A stretch of DNA of 33,624 nucleotides. Source: Bacillota bacterium. Lineage in GTDB: Bacteria > Bacillota > Clostridia > Acetivibrionales > DSM-1351. The position numbers and the translations under genes were made by a program. The stretch spans positions 1 to 33,624 of the forward strand of contig JAEWOH010000011.1 in NCBI GenBank assembly GCA_023460955.1, written 5' to 3'. Positions 7,156-15,991 of the stretch are shown here, one piece after another (positions within the stretch are counted from its first letter, which is position 1; each line of letters opens with the position of its first letter). A model generated the notes under the pieces. It did no database searches, had not been told where the DNA came from, and saw only the letters and a program-made list of their open reading frames with translations.

Positions 7156-9192
7156 TTACAGTTTGAAATTTTTAATAAGGCTTGATAGCTCTTCTGACAT
7201 ATCAGCCATTGCTTTTGATGAAGATATTATTTCTTCAGTCAAAGCTATCTGTTCTTCGCTGGCAGCTGATACTCCTTGGGAGTCAGCAGCAAACTCATGG
7301 CTTGTATCACTTATCTCCTTCATGGTATGATCAAAATCACGACTACTTCCAGTCATTATTTTTACACTTTGAGTAACATTTGCTACGATATCCTTCAGGA
7401 GTTCAGCCTGTTGATAGATCACCGAGAAAATATCTCCGTTCTGTTGAATTGCTGTTACACTTGAATTTAAAGATTTAATGCTTCCATCCATTTTATCAAC
7501 CGCAGTGTCAACACCACTCCTTATTTCAACAATAAGCTTGGCTATCCTGCGGCTGGCACCGGCAGATTCTTCAGCCAGCTTCCTGATTTCATCGGCAACC
7601 ACACTGAATCCTTTCCCTGATTCTCCTGCTCTTGCAGCCTCAATTGCAGCGTTTAAGGCAAGCATGTTTGTCTGATCAGCAATACCTCTTATCAATTCAA
7701 TAATCTGACCGATTTGATTAGTGGTATTCCCCAAATTGAAAACAACCTTTGAAACTCCCTCAACATCTGCTTTCAGATTATTAATACTATTGATGGAATC
7801 AGATGCTGTTCTGCTTCCTCTGTCAATATCCCCAAGCATATCCACTGTAGTTTTTTGCATATTATCAGTACTGGTATTTACTTCATTGATCTGGCTGATC
7901 AAATTATCAAGGTTAGACAATGCGGAATTAATCTTTGCTGATTGCTTATCTGCGCCGGTCGAAATACCATAGATTGTATTGCCAACATCCTCCGCTGCCT
8001 TTCCGACCTGCTCACCAGATGCATACAATTCCTGGCTGGATGCCGCCACCTTTTCAGCTGCTTCAGTTATCTGCATAATTATTGTTTTAAAATTTTCAAT
8101 CATCCTAGAAAATGCATTTGCAAGCTGTCCAAGTTCATCCCTCCTTCTGAGAGAATCCTCAGGAATATTAACCGTCAAATCACCTTCTGCCAATAATTTG
8201 GCTTGTGCCGAAGCGGCAAGTATAGGCTTTGTTATTTTTCTGGAAGATAAATAAATTATTATTGAAGCCAGTATAATACTTACTATATTAATACCCGGTA
8301 GCATAAATTTTACACCTCTTACCATTTCAGAGAATGCAGATACCGGCTGATAAGTTAATATGTACATGCCGTATTTGCTGCTGTTACTGTATGCAGCAAT
8401 ATATTTTTCTCCATTAAGGATGAAATAATCAATACCTTTTTCATTAGTTTTAATGGTATTATAAAAATCCTGCAACCCTGTCTTCTCATCTTGAAAATTT
8501 AAAGACAAAACCAGGTTTTGCTCTATGGAGGATATAACAAGTCCTTCTGAATTTAAAATCAGTGTTTTAAATTGATTGTCAGCTGAATTACCAGTAACTA
8601 TTTTTTCAGACAGATTATTTAGTTCTATAGCCATAGCTATTGTTCCCAGTTGTTTGCCCTCGTCCTTGACAGGGGCTACAATTGTCATAACAGGCCGCCC
8701 GGTAGTGGGTGATGCTTTTGCTGGACGTATCAGCATATCTTCCGCGCTTCCCATCACTTCATTTTCCCATCCGACGGATTTGCCTCCGATACCATCTGCT
8801 ATATCCTTGTTTTTATACATTAAAAATACATTCTCGAAAAGACCGTTTGCAAGCTTAAAATTATCTTCTAGATTTTTTGAAATCATCTGCAATTCATACC
8901 TGCCAGGATCAGTGGAATTGGCAGAGGCCTTGCTTAGGGGATCAACAATTAATGGTTGCATCGCAATTGATTGTGCCTGTTTTTCAAGATCAAATAAGGC
9001 CAATTCAATATGATTCCTCTTTTCAACAGCAATATTTGATAACGCGTTACTTCCTGAGTCTTCCAAGTATTTTTGAAAAAAGTAACTGGCTGTAATCAAA
9101 TTTATAAACATAGGTATTACCATACATAGAACAGATACTTTAAAAATCCTCCAACTCAACCCTCTAAATCTACTAAATCCTTTAGTACTCAT
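7156..9192 (-). CDS. Methyl-accepting chemotaxis protein
   Basis: A 678-residue transmembrane chemoreceptor. TM1 is at about 17-38 and TM2 at about 297-317 (PGINIVSIILASIIIYLSS). Between them lies a 250-residue extracellular sensor, probably a dCache-type domain, including KNKDIADGIGG and PVMTIVAPVKDEGKQLGTIAMAIEL. A HAMP domain follows (about 320-372, ITKPI ... LAEGDLTVNIPEDS). The cytoplasmic coiled-coil signalling domain carries the invariant hairpin tip with IADQTNMLALNAAIEAARAG. It would pass ligand signals to CheA/CheW; no che gene is in the window. The start is ATG 9192 behind AGGGGG. The gene stands alone, bounded by a strong terminator and a 600-bp gap. The ligand is unknown. Confidence 0.96.
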   Translation of the reverse strand: MSTKGFSRFRGLSWRIFKVSVLCMVIPMFINLITASYFFQKYLEDSGSNALSNIAVEKRNHIELALFDLEKQAQSIAMQPLIVDPLSKASANSTDPGRYELQMISKNLEDNFKLANGLFENVFLMYKNKDIADGIGGKSVGWENEVMGSAEDMLIRPAKASPTTGRPVMTIVAPVKDEGKQLGTIAMAIELNNLSEKIVTGNSADNQFKTLILNSEGLVISSIEQNLVLSLNFQDEKTGLQDFYNTIKTNEKGIDYFILNGEKYIAAYSNSSKYGMYILTYQPVSAFSEMVRGVKFMLPGINIVSIILASIIIYLSSRKITKPILAASAQAKLLAEGDLTVNIPEDSLRRRDELGQLANAFSRMIENFKTIIMQITEAAEKVAASSQELYASGEQVGKAAEDVGNTIYGISTGADKQSAKINSALSNLDNLISQINEVNTSTDNMQKTTVDMLGDIDRGSRTASDSINSINNLKADVEGVSKVVFNLGNTTNQIGQIIELIRGIADQTNMLALNAAIEAARAGESGKGFSVVADEIRKLAEESAGASRRIAKLIVEIRSGVDTAVDKMDGSIKSLNSSVTAIQQNGDIFSVIYQQAELLKDIVANVTQSVKIMTGSSRDFDHTMKEISDTSHEFAADSQGVSAASEEQIALTEEIISSSKAMADMSEELSSLIKNFKL

Positions 9193-9792
9193 GTTGTTAT
9201 CCCCCTATCAATTACAAATTTTTATATAATTTTCGACCGATAACCAGAGCACTAATTCTGACTATCAGAAGTAATTAACCAATACTGCTTTTGTAGGACG
9301 TTTACATAAGTCAGAGCTTTTGAAGCCTTAATCACGTTTTATAGTTATACCCACGGATTTTTTTATTAAGTTTAAATTTATATAAATTTTCTTACATAGA
9401 ACATGAACTAATGAAGGAAAATCTTACCTTTTGTTGCTATAATTCTACATATATTTCTAAAATCCTTTATTATTTTACAATATTTTTTTGAACATAAATG
9501 CTGTTACAAATCACACTTAATACACCACCAAAATACCACTATTACCAAATACATTTCCTATGTAATATCAGCAGATTTAGTTGAACTCTATCAAAAATAA
9601 ACAAATGGTCATTTTAGTTATTTATACACTGTAAAACAAAATGGTGCGCAAAATTTTTTTGCGCACCATTTTTATTCAAACTTTATTCCGGGTGTTGTTT
9701 CATTCTATAGTTTTTTATTAAAATCGGCTCCATGAACTCCATGAAATTGTTGCATCCTCTCCTAAGTGAAAACAAAAGGTGTTGTGCTGCCC
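9193..9792. other. 600-bp intergenic region
   Basis: No convincing coding sequence is present. It holds the ribosome-binding site of the chemoreceptor gene, a short palindrome (ttctgactatcagaa, 9256-9270) in the likely promoter zone, a long AT-rich stretch (about 9350-9630) and a strong hairpin at 9638-9672. No riboswitch or sRNA is recognised. Confidence 0.7.
9638..9672 (-). terminator. Rho-independent terminator after the SLH hydrolase gene
   Basis: aaaatggtgcgcaa (9638-9651) pairs perfectly with ttgcgcaccatttt (9659-9672) around a short A/T loop. T-rich flanks make it usable from either strand. It is about 120 nt beyond the hydrolase stop codon. Confidence 0.85.
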
Positions 9793-11706
9793 TCATCTGT
9801 TGTTAATCCATGTGGCAATATCTGCAATTACCTGTGGGTCTACATGGTTCGGAGCGTTATATAACGACGCATCAGCTACGCCATTTGGAGAAATCTGATT
9901 TGTCATGAAAAGGTGGCTCAGACCGTTGTATAACTTAAATGTGACATTATTACGTCCTTGCAACGTATCCTGCCAAAGCTTGTAATCTTTGTCCGCATAG
10001 ACTTGAAAATCGGAACTGCCTTGCATAATGAGCATAGGTACATTCAGATTCTTAATCAGAGTTAAGTTGTCAATGGCATTCAAGCTTTTCCAATAGTTTG
10101 TTGTTGCCCCCAGTATAAAGCCGGTGCCACCGTCCTCCAGAGTTTTAGTTTTATTAATTTCTGATTTAACCTGTAAAATCAGATCACTCTTTTGCTGTTC
10201 AGTAAGTGAAGTTGCTGCCATGACAGCTGTTATATTCTGATCCAGCATTATGTCCTGAAGAGTTCGCAACGAGCCGGCTAACGAAATAAAGCCCTTTATT
10301 TGAGAATTATCGGTAGTGATTTTAGGAGCCATAATACCGCCCAGGCTATGACCGAGGACATAAATACGATTTTCATCTACTCTTTTTTCATTACAGAGCA
10401 GTTTAACAGCAGCAGCAGCATCGTCCAGGATTTCATCCTGGATTGTGTCTCCTCCACCATTCGGATATTGGTAAGTACTCTTATTATATCTTAAGGTTGC
10501 CACTCCCTGATCGGCTAGACCGTGGGCAATATCCTCAAACGGGCGGTTGGGCGTAGTACCCAGCGACTCATTCATATCCGAAGGACCTGAACCCTGTATC
10601 ATAATCAATACAGGTGGCTTCTGAACACCCTTTGGTAAAGTGAGCATTCCCGGTAATTCCTTGTCTCCAACCTTTACTGCTACCTCTTCCCATTTATCAG
10701 AAGACTTCGGTTCGGGAGGCTCTTTTGGTGAAAACCTGGTATGGAGACCATCCGGCTTGCCATTTTTATCGTAACTTATTATTATCTTAAAGTTATATAG
10801 CATTGCATCAAAGGAACTGTCCACAATGTTATAGCCGTTTTGCTTTGTATATGTACTACCAAGGTATTTTTTTATGGGCCCTGATTTTTGAATTACCGAA
10901 ATCCAGCTACTGACCAATAAGTCCGAAGTGAAACTTTTCTTTAATTCTTCATTATAGTCTTTATAAAAGTTATTAAAGTTACCCTTAATAAACTGTGAAA
11001 TGTAATCAGAAGTGCGGTTTTCCAATGCAGCACCATTAATATAGTTTATCAGCATTGACGCTGCCTCTGCTCGTGTAGTTGGACTATTAGGTAACAGGAA
11101 TGAACCATTGGTTCCTGTTATCAGTCCCCCTGATACTGCCCAGTTCATTGCACTTTGAGCCCAGTCTGCAACGTCAGAGGTATCTTTATAGACAGTCAAG
11201 TCTGCAGTACTGTCGATATTGCGTCCCTTGTATTTTGCGTAAGATTGAAATGCCTTTGCCATCTGCTGACGTGTAACAAAACTGTTTGCTCCAAAAACGC
11301 TGTCAGTGAAGCCTATATCTATCTTGTTCAAAGCTGCCCATTCGGCGGCGGCATAGTACCAGGCGGAAGTTGTAACGTCGGTAAATCTGACCATCGTCTT
11401 ATCAGTTTTTTGGGCTCCGTCAAGGCAGTAAAGTACCGTCGCCAGCATAGCACGGGTCATCTTTGAATTTGGCGAAAAGTGCTTATCGCTCACACCTGCC
11501 ATAAGACCCTTTTGTACAGCAGACTGTATTGCTGCAAAATACCATGCACTGGTTGGCACATCTTCAAACAATTGCGTTGGCACACCAGAACCGCCATCCG
11601 TTGCTGCAACACCAATGTCGGTAGTTCTATTAGCCAATACTTCGAAAGGCAGCAATAATAGAGCCACCAATAAAATGGGTAATAAAAACTTTGCAATTTT
11701 CTTCAT
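9793..11706 (-). CDS. S-layer-anchored alpha/beta hydrolase (three SLH domains + DUF3887-like + esterase/peptidase-like domain)
   Basis: A 637-residue secreted protein with a signal peptide at 1-25 (LLPILLVALLLLPFEVLA). Three SLH domains (about 45-92, 107-152 and 172-220) would attach it to cell-wall polymer. Residues about 235-325 resemble a DUF3887 domain (KGNFNNFYKDYNEELKKSF). An alpha/beta hydrolase follows: the oxyanion-type strand VLIMIQGSG (367-375), nucleophile Ser454 in GHSLGG, Asp566 in MQGSSDFQ and His598 in NGLSHLF, so the triad looks complete. The closest general type is the dienelactone-hydrolase or acyl-peptidase-like group, suggesting an esterase acting on polysaccharide acyl groups, lipids or peptides outside the cell. 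The substrate is not known. The start is ATG 11706 behind AGAAGG. The gene is monocistronic, with its own promoter and terminator. Confidence 0.92.
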   Translation of the reverse strand: MKKIAKFLLPILLVALLLLPFEVLANRTTDIGVAATDGGSGVPTQLFEDVPTSAWYFAAIQSAVQKGLMAGVSDKHFSPNSKMTRAMLATVLYCLDGAQKTDKTMVRFTDVTTSAWYYAAAEWAALNKIDIGFTDSVFGANSFVTRQQMAKAFQSYAKYKGRNIDSTADLTVYKDTSDVADWAQSAMNWAVSGGLITGTNGSFLLPNSPTTRAEAASMLINYINGAALENRTSDYISQFIKGNFNNFYKDYNEELKKSFTSDLLVSSWISVIQKSGPIKKYLGSTYTKQNGYNIVDSSFDAMLYNFKIIISYDKNGKPDGLHTRFSPKEPPEPKSSDKWEEVAVKVGDKELPGMLTLPKGVQKPPVLIMIQGSGPSDMNESLGTTPNRPFEDIAHGLADQGVATLRYNKSTYQYPNGGGDTIQDEILDDAAAAVKLLCNEKRVDENRIYVLGHSLGGIMAPKITTDNSQIKGFISLAGSLRTLQDIMLDQNITAVMAATSLTEQQKSDLILQVKSEINKTKTLEDGGTGFILGATTNYWKSLNAIDNLTLIKNLNVPMLIMQGSSDFQVYADKDYKLWQDTLQGRNNVTFKLYNGLSHLFMTNQISPNGVADASLYNAPNHVDPQVIADIATWINNR

Positions 11707-12050
11707 TTTTTTAACCTTCTTTCCTTTGTTAAAAAACAGGTAGTAAAATTATTTTGATTACCACGCTGTTTATTAATAGCATATAAATATAAAGTTATGT
11801 AGTTGCTTATTTTCACTCTATTTACTTTATCTGCTATATTTGCTTTATTATATACTTTCCCACAACGCCTATCAAATTAAAATAATATAAATTGGTCAAT
11901 TTAAGTCTGTATTTTAAGCATTTCCACTGTCACAGAAAGGAATTAGCATTATTTTCTATTTCCCCTGTTCAATAGCAACTTAATTATTTATCATAAGTTT
12001 ACACGATACTGAAAGAAAGTCATCGGATTATTCAACCGTTAAGAGATTAC
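11707..12050. other. 344-bp intergenic region with long leader of the SLH hydrolase gene
   Basis: No gene is seen. It contains the hydrolase promoter (11847-11875) and a leader of about 130 nt. No clear terminator for the sugar-importer operon ending at 12051 was found, so some read-through into this region is possible. Confidence 0.65.
11847..11875 (-). promoter_or_regulatory. Sigma-A promoter of the SLH hydrolase gene
   Basis: TTGATA (11875-11870), exactly 17 bp, and a perfect TATAAT (11852-11847) are read on the minus strand. The transcript would start near 11840, leaving about 133 nt before the ATG at 11706. Confidence 0.75.
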
Positions 12051-13130
12051 TTATTCCTCACGTACCTTTCTCTTTCTCGAACAAATTACACTTTGAAGTA
12101 CTATAAAGAAGCAGAGCATTGCTGCTCGCGTGATCTGCGGCCACCATGGATCCTGGCTGCCTATTGCAGTAACCACCAGTAATACGATGCCGCTGGTCAA
12201 TACGCCGAACAAAGTACCAAAAATATTACCTACACCGCCGGTAAGCAGTGTACCACCGATTATGGATGCAGCAATAGCATCCATTTCAAGGCCGGTAGCC
12301 TGCTGAACCGACCCCGACCGCGTGTGAAAAAGGTACAGGAAACCGCCTATACCCGCTAATAACCCGCAGAGTAAATGTGCATAAAACCTGGTTCTCTTGA
12401 CATTAATACCAAGCATAAGGGCGCTTTGTGAATTCCCCCCCACTGCGTAGAAGCTGCGTCCAAGTCTTGTCTTTTTGAGCAGCCAGTACATAAGGCAAAC
12501 TATTAAAAGTGCAACGATAACGCCGTATTCCAGCTTTGACTGAATGAAAACGCCCTTCCTATTGTAATCGCCTATAAAAGGAATTTGTATCCGCGCACCT
12601 GACAACTTTTCAAAGCCCGCATTATCAACCTGTATCTGATTTACTTCGATTAATGCTACTAACCCTCGACCTAAAAACATTCCTGCCAGAGTAACAATAA
12701 AGGGCTGCATATCCAAATATGCCACAAGAAATCCTTGAACCGCACCAAAGGCAAGACCGATAGCCAAGGCCAAAATCAGTGATGTATAGAAGTTGAAGCC
12801 ATAATTATTCAAGCATACTATACAGGCTGTACAAATAAGTGCAGTGGAACCACCGACAGAAATATCAATGCTGCCTGTTATCATAACAATGGAAAGTCCA
12901 CAGGCAATTACAATCAGAGCGGCGTTTTCGTTGAAAAGGTTAAAAAACATCTGAACTTTACTGAAACCTTTATCCCCAAGGAAGACAATCGATAGTACAT
13001 ATATTGCTATAAACAGTGAAATAGTTATTGACAGCAAGAAGGTTGTATCAGTCAAAGACTCCTTAGGTTTCAGCTTCTTGCGAATGACCGTGATATTGTC
13101 GGCACCTTGAGTTCTTTTCAAGAATAACAT
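12051..13130 (-). CDS. Sugar ABC transporter permease (YjfF-like, BPD_transp_2 family)
   Basis: An integral membrane protein of about 359 residues with roughly eight to ten hydrophobic segments. It shows the family signature SLIMVTGSIDISVGG-like (here IVMITGSIDISVGGSTALIC) and AIAASIIGGTLLTGGVGNIFGT near the end. It pairs with the adjacent permease as the second half of the channel of a YtfQRT-YjfF type pentose/hexofuranose importer. The start is taken as ATG 13130, ten bases after AAGGAG and one base past the stop of the preceding gene. A GTG at 13139 would sit on top of that ribosome-binding site. It is the last gene of the importer operon, and no obvious terminator follows. Confidence 0.9.
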   Translation of the reverse strand: MLFLKRTQGADNITVIRKKLKPKESLTDTTFLLSITISLFIAIYVLSIVFLGDKGFSKVQMFFNLFNENAALIVIACGLSIVMITGSIDISVGGSTALICTACIVCLNNYGFNFYTSLILALAIGLAFGAVQGFLVAYLDMQPFIVTLAGMFLGRGLVALIEVNQIQVDNAGFEKLSGARIQIPFIGDYNRKGVFIQSKLEYGVIVALLIVCLMYWLLKKTRLGRSFYAVGGNSQSALMLGINVKRTRFYAHLLCGLLAGIGGFLYLFHTRSGSVQQATGLEMDAIAASIIGGTLLTGGVGNIFGTLFGVLTSGIVLLVVTAIGSQDPWWPQITRAAMLCFFIVLQSVICSRKRKVREE

Positions 13131-13131
13131 A

Positions 13132-14238
13132 CTAACCACGCTCCTTTACATCACCTGCAGTTAATCTGGATAGTGTGATTTTTTTACCAAAAATACTTTT
13201 TACAATAGGTGTTTGTATAGCAACAAGTATAATAATTATAACTGCCTTAAAGACCGGAACCGCATTAGTGTTGACATTGAGCGTTGTTAACATGGAGGTC
13301 AGAGTCTGGATAGTATATGCTCCAATAATTGAACCTGTCATATTAAATTTGCCGCCGCCCAGCGAATTACCCCCCAGAGCGACTGCCAAAATAACATCCA
13401 TTTCAATACTTGGTACTATTGTGTACGGATTTACAGTTTGTACCCTGCTGGATTGAATGAAACCTGCAATGCCTACACAAAGACCCAAAATTATAAATGA
13501 CAAAAATTTAATCATAGAAGGATTAAGACCGTTCAGTCGTGAGGATTTATCATTGATGCCTACAGCCTGAGTGTACAGACCCAGATTCGTTTTTTTCAAC
13601 ATAACAAAGGTTATAATTGCAACCAAAACCGTAATTAGTATTGGTGTAGGAATTGGAAGCCCCGGAATAAAGTTTCCGTAATATCCAAAACTCGGCGCAG
13701 CTTTAGGCTTTAGTCCACCCATTGCCATTGAACCAATTGACCTACCTGCCGTAAAGAGTATGAGAGTGGCAACCATAGGCTGTATATTAAATTTAGATAC
13801 AAGAATACCGTTAAAGGCTCCGCAAGCAATGCCTGCCAGGCATCCAAGTATAAGTGCAACAATGATTGGTGCCTTCAAATCGGTGGGTTGGGTTTCGTTG
13901 CCACATAGAACTCGCATTATAACTCCTCCAACTATGGCGATTGTTGCACCTACGCTGATGTCCTGACCTCTGGAAGAGGCTGTAACAAGTGTCATTCCTA
14001 TAGATAGAATAACCAGCTCTGTGGAGTTATTTAATATATTTATCAAATTCCCTATCAGTACAGGATTGCCGAGACTATCTCTCCCCAGGCTGATTCTCAG
14101 AAAACCCGGATTGATAAATATATTAATTAATAGTAGAAATGCCAGAAACACAATTGGAATAAACAATCTATGCTTTATTACTGCTTTAAGAGCAAACGTT
14201 GAACGGTCGGCATCAAGTTTGGTACTGATTTTTGTCAT
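13132..14238 (-). CDS. Sugar ABC transporter permease (YtfT-like, BPD_transp_2 family)
   Basis: A 368-residue integral membrane protein with multiple hydrophobic helices. The family signature appears as LSIGMTLVTASSRGQDISVG and near the C-terminus as AVALGGNSLGGGKFNMTGS. It forms the transmembrane channel with the second permease. The start is ATG 14238 behind GGGAGGTG, and it overlaps the 3' end of the ATPase gene by 26 bp, indicating one polycistronic unit. The binding protein captures the sugar outside and hands it to this heterodimer. The ligand assignment depends on the binding protein; galactofuranose is the known ligand of E. coli YtfQ, but a different pentose or hexose is equally possible here. 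Confidence 0.9.
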   Translation of the reverse strand: MTKISTKLDADRSTFALKAVIKHRLFIPIVFLAFLLLINIFINPGFLRISLGRDSLGNPVLIGNLINILNNSTELVILSIGMTLVTASSRGQDISVGATIAIVGGVIMRVLCGNETQPTDLKAPIIVALILGCLAGIACGAFNGILVSKFNIQPMVATLILFTAGRSIGSMAMGGLKPKAAPSFGYYGNFIPGLPIPTPILITVLVAIITFVMLKKTNLGLYTQAVGINDKSSRLNGLNPSMIKFLSFIILGLCVGIAGFIQSSRVQTVNPYTIVPSIEMDVILAVALGGNSLGGGKFNMTGSIIGAYTIQTLTSMLTTLNVNTNAVPVFKAVIIIILVAIQTPIVKSIFGKKITLSRLTAGDVKERG

Positions 14239-15748
14239 TTTGACTTACACCTCCCGCTATGGTATACATTATTTTATCCTGTGTCATATCTTTACCCTTT
14301 AATTCTCCAACTACATAAAGATCCCGCATAACAATCAGTCTGGAGCAGGTACGCAGCATCTCCTCAATCTCTGATGAAATAAATGTGATGCACATTCCAT
14401 CGTAAGCCAGCTTCAGCACCAGCTTTTGAATTTCAACCTTAGTACCTATATCTATGCCACGCGTTGGCTCATCAAGAATAAGATAATCAGGATGTGTGAG
14501 CAGCCAACGGGCCAGAATTACCTTTTGCTGATTTCCCCCAGACAATGAATTGATGGGAGTATCCGCTGAAGCAGTTTTGATGCCAAGCAGACCGATGTAT
14601 TCTTCTGCAAATGCTTGCGCCTGAGTTTTGGTAAATGGCTTAAAGAAGCCTCTCATAACCTGTAGAGCAAGTATGATATTTTCACGGACTGACAAGTCAC
14701 CGATAATTCCGTCTCGCTTACGATCCTCGGATAGATATCCGATTCCCTTCTTCATTGCTTTTATTGGAGATGTAATGTTCACATCCTCGCCTTTTATTTT
14801 TAATTTACCTTTAATGACCTTGTCTGCGCCGAAGATTGCGCGTACACACTCACTACGTCCGGAGCCCAGAAGCCCTGCAAATCCTGTAACTTCACCTTTA
14901 TACGCAGTGAAATCAAAGGGCTTTATTCCTGAGGTACTTGAAAGTCCCTCCGTTTCTATTATTGCATCTCTATCGTCTTGGGCACTAGTTTTCGCATCGT
15001 TATGTATGTCAGACAAATCACCAAGTTCCTTGCCCATCATTTTGGCAACAAGCTCTACCTTAGGCAAGTCTTTAATTTGATATTCCCCAACCAGCTCGCC
15101 ATTGCGCAATACCGTTATTTTGTCACAAAGTGCGTAAACCTGGTCAAGAAAATGTGTTACAAATATTATTCCAACCCCTCTGCTTTTGAGTTCACGCATC
15201 AGAGTAAACAGTTTGGCCACTTCCTGTTCATCCAATGAGGAAGTAGGCTCGTCGAGAATCAATACCTTGCAGTCCATGTCAATAGCACGAGCGATCGCTA
15301 CCATTTGCTGAACTGCTATGGAGCAATTTGACAATTGCTGGTTTGGTTTTACAGGTATCCCCAGACTGCTTAGAATTTTCTCTGCCCTTTTGTTGCTATT
15401 CTTCCAGTTAACTATTAACTCATTAGTTCTACCAATAAACAGATTTTCGGCAACTGTCAGGTTAGGGCATAAAGTAATTTCCTGATATACAGTGCTTATA
15501 CCTAGCTTCTGAGCCTCCTGTGGCGACTTGATATTAACAGGCTTATTGCTGCCTTTAATATAGATTTCTCCGGAATCCTTAGAGTATACCCCCGTCAAAA
15601 CCTTTATTAAGGTAGACTTTCCGGCACCATTTTCGCCCATCAGAGCATGAATTTCTCCTTCGCATAAAGTGAAATCCACATTTTGCAATGCCCTCACACC
15701 GGGAAAGCTCTTATATATATTTTGCATTGTAAGTACGGTGTTCTTCAT
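14213..15748 (-). CDS. Sugar ABC transporter ATP-binding protein with two ABC domains (YtfR-like)
   Basis: A protein of about 511 residues with two fused ABC domains, as in RbsA/XylG/YtfR importers. Domain 1 has Walker A GENGAGKST, a degenerate signature (NCSIAVQQMV) and Walker B KVLILDEPTSSLD. Domain 2 has a modified P-loop (GLLGSGRSE), a canonical LSGGNQQKV signature and YLILDEPTRGID. This asymmetry is normal for the family. ATP hydrolysis drives uptake through the two permeases encoded next. The start is ambiguous: GGAGG (15765-15769) is 16 nt from the chosen ATG at 15748, but only 1 nt from an in-frame TTG at 15763. A long hairpin lies between this gene and the binding-protein gene. Confidence 0.93.
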   Translation of the reverse strand: MKNTVLTMQNIYKSFPGVRALQNVDFTLCEGEIHALMGENGAGKSTLIKVLTGVYSKDSGEIYIKGSNKPVNIKSPQEAQKLGISTVYQEITLCPNLTVAENLFIGRTNELIVNWKNSNKRAEKILSSLGIPVKPNQQLSNCSIAVQQMVAIARAIDMDCKVLILDEPTSSLDEQEVAKLFTLMRELKSRGVGIIFVTHFLDQVYALCDKITVLRNGELVGEYQIKDLPKVELVAKMMGKELGDLSDIHNDAKTSAQDDRDAIIETEGLSSTSGIKPFDFTAYKGEVTGFAGLLGSGRSECVRAIFGADKVIKGKLKIKGEDVNITSPIKAMKKGIGYLSEDRKRDGIIGDLSVRENIILALQVMRGFFKPFTKTQAQAFAEEYIGLLGIKTASADTPINSLSGGNQQKVILARWLLTHPDYLILDEPTRGIDIGTKVEIQKLVLKLAYDGMCITFISSEIEEMLRTCSRLIVMRDLYVVGELKGKDMTQDKIMYTIAGGVSQNDKNQYQT

Positions 15749-15866
15749 GATAATAATATTCAAACCTCCGTTCAGACATTATACACAACATGCTCGTGTC
15801 ACATCTTTTCACAAATATGATTATGGTTCAGCACTAGCCTTTTAGGTCATTTAAGTAATTGATTTT

Positions 15867-15926
15867 AGAAATGCGCGGTACCAAGCTCTGCAAACAATAT
15901 CCACAAACTCGGTGCCGCGCATTTCT
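15867..15926 (-). promoter_or_regulatory. Long intercistronic hairpin in the importer operon
   Basis: agaaatgcgcggtaccaag (15867-15885) pairs with ctcggtgccgcgcatttct (15908-15926) over 19 positions with one wobble and one mismatch, around a 22-nt loop. The stem is much more GC-rich than its surroundings. It follows the binding-protein gene and precedes the ATPase gene but lacks a good U-tract, so it looks like an mRNA-protecting or processing hairpin, or a leaky terminator. Either would keep binding protein more abundant than ATPase and permeases. Confidence 0.7.
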
Positions 15927-15991
15927 ATCAATATCTCTACCTTGTTTTACTTGTTGAAATCACTGGATTATCAACAGAAACGATTATGTAA

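Noticed and set aside
9231..9241. cgaccgataac as a sigma-D (flagellar) -10 box for the chemoreceptor
   Set aside because: It resembles GCCGATAA only on the plus strand, which points away from the chemoreceptor gene, and it lacks the upstream TAAA box at the right distance.
9296..9312. atgtaaacgtcctac (minus strand) as a CcpA cre site
   Set aside because: Only the left half fits the cre consensus; the right half lacks the required bases.
9193..9630. Riboswitch (c-di-GMP or purine type) upstream of the chemoreceptor
   Set aside because: None of the conserved core motifs of these classes was found on either strand.
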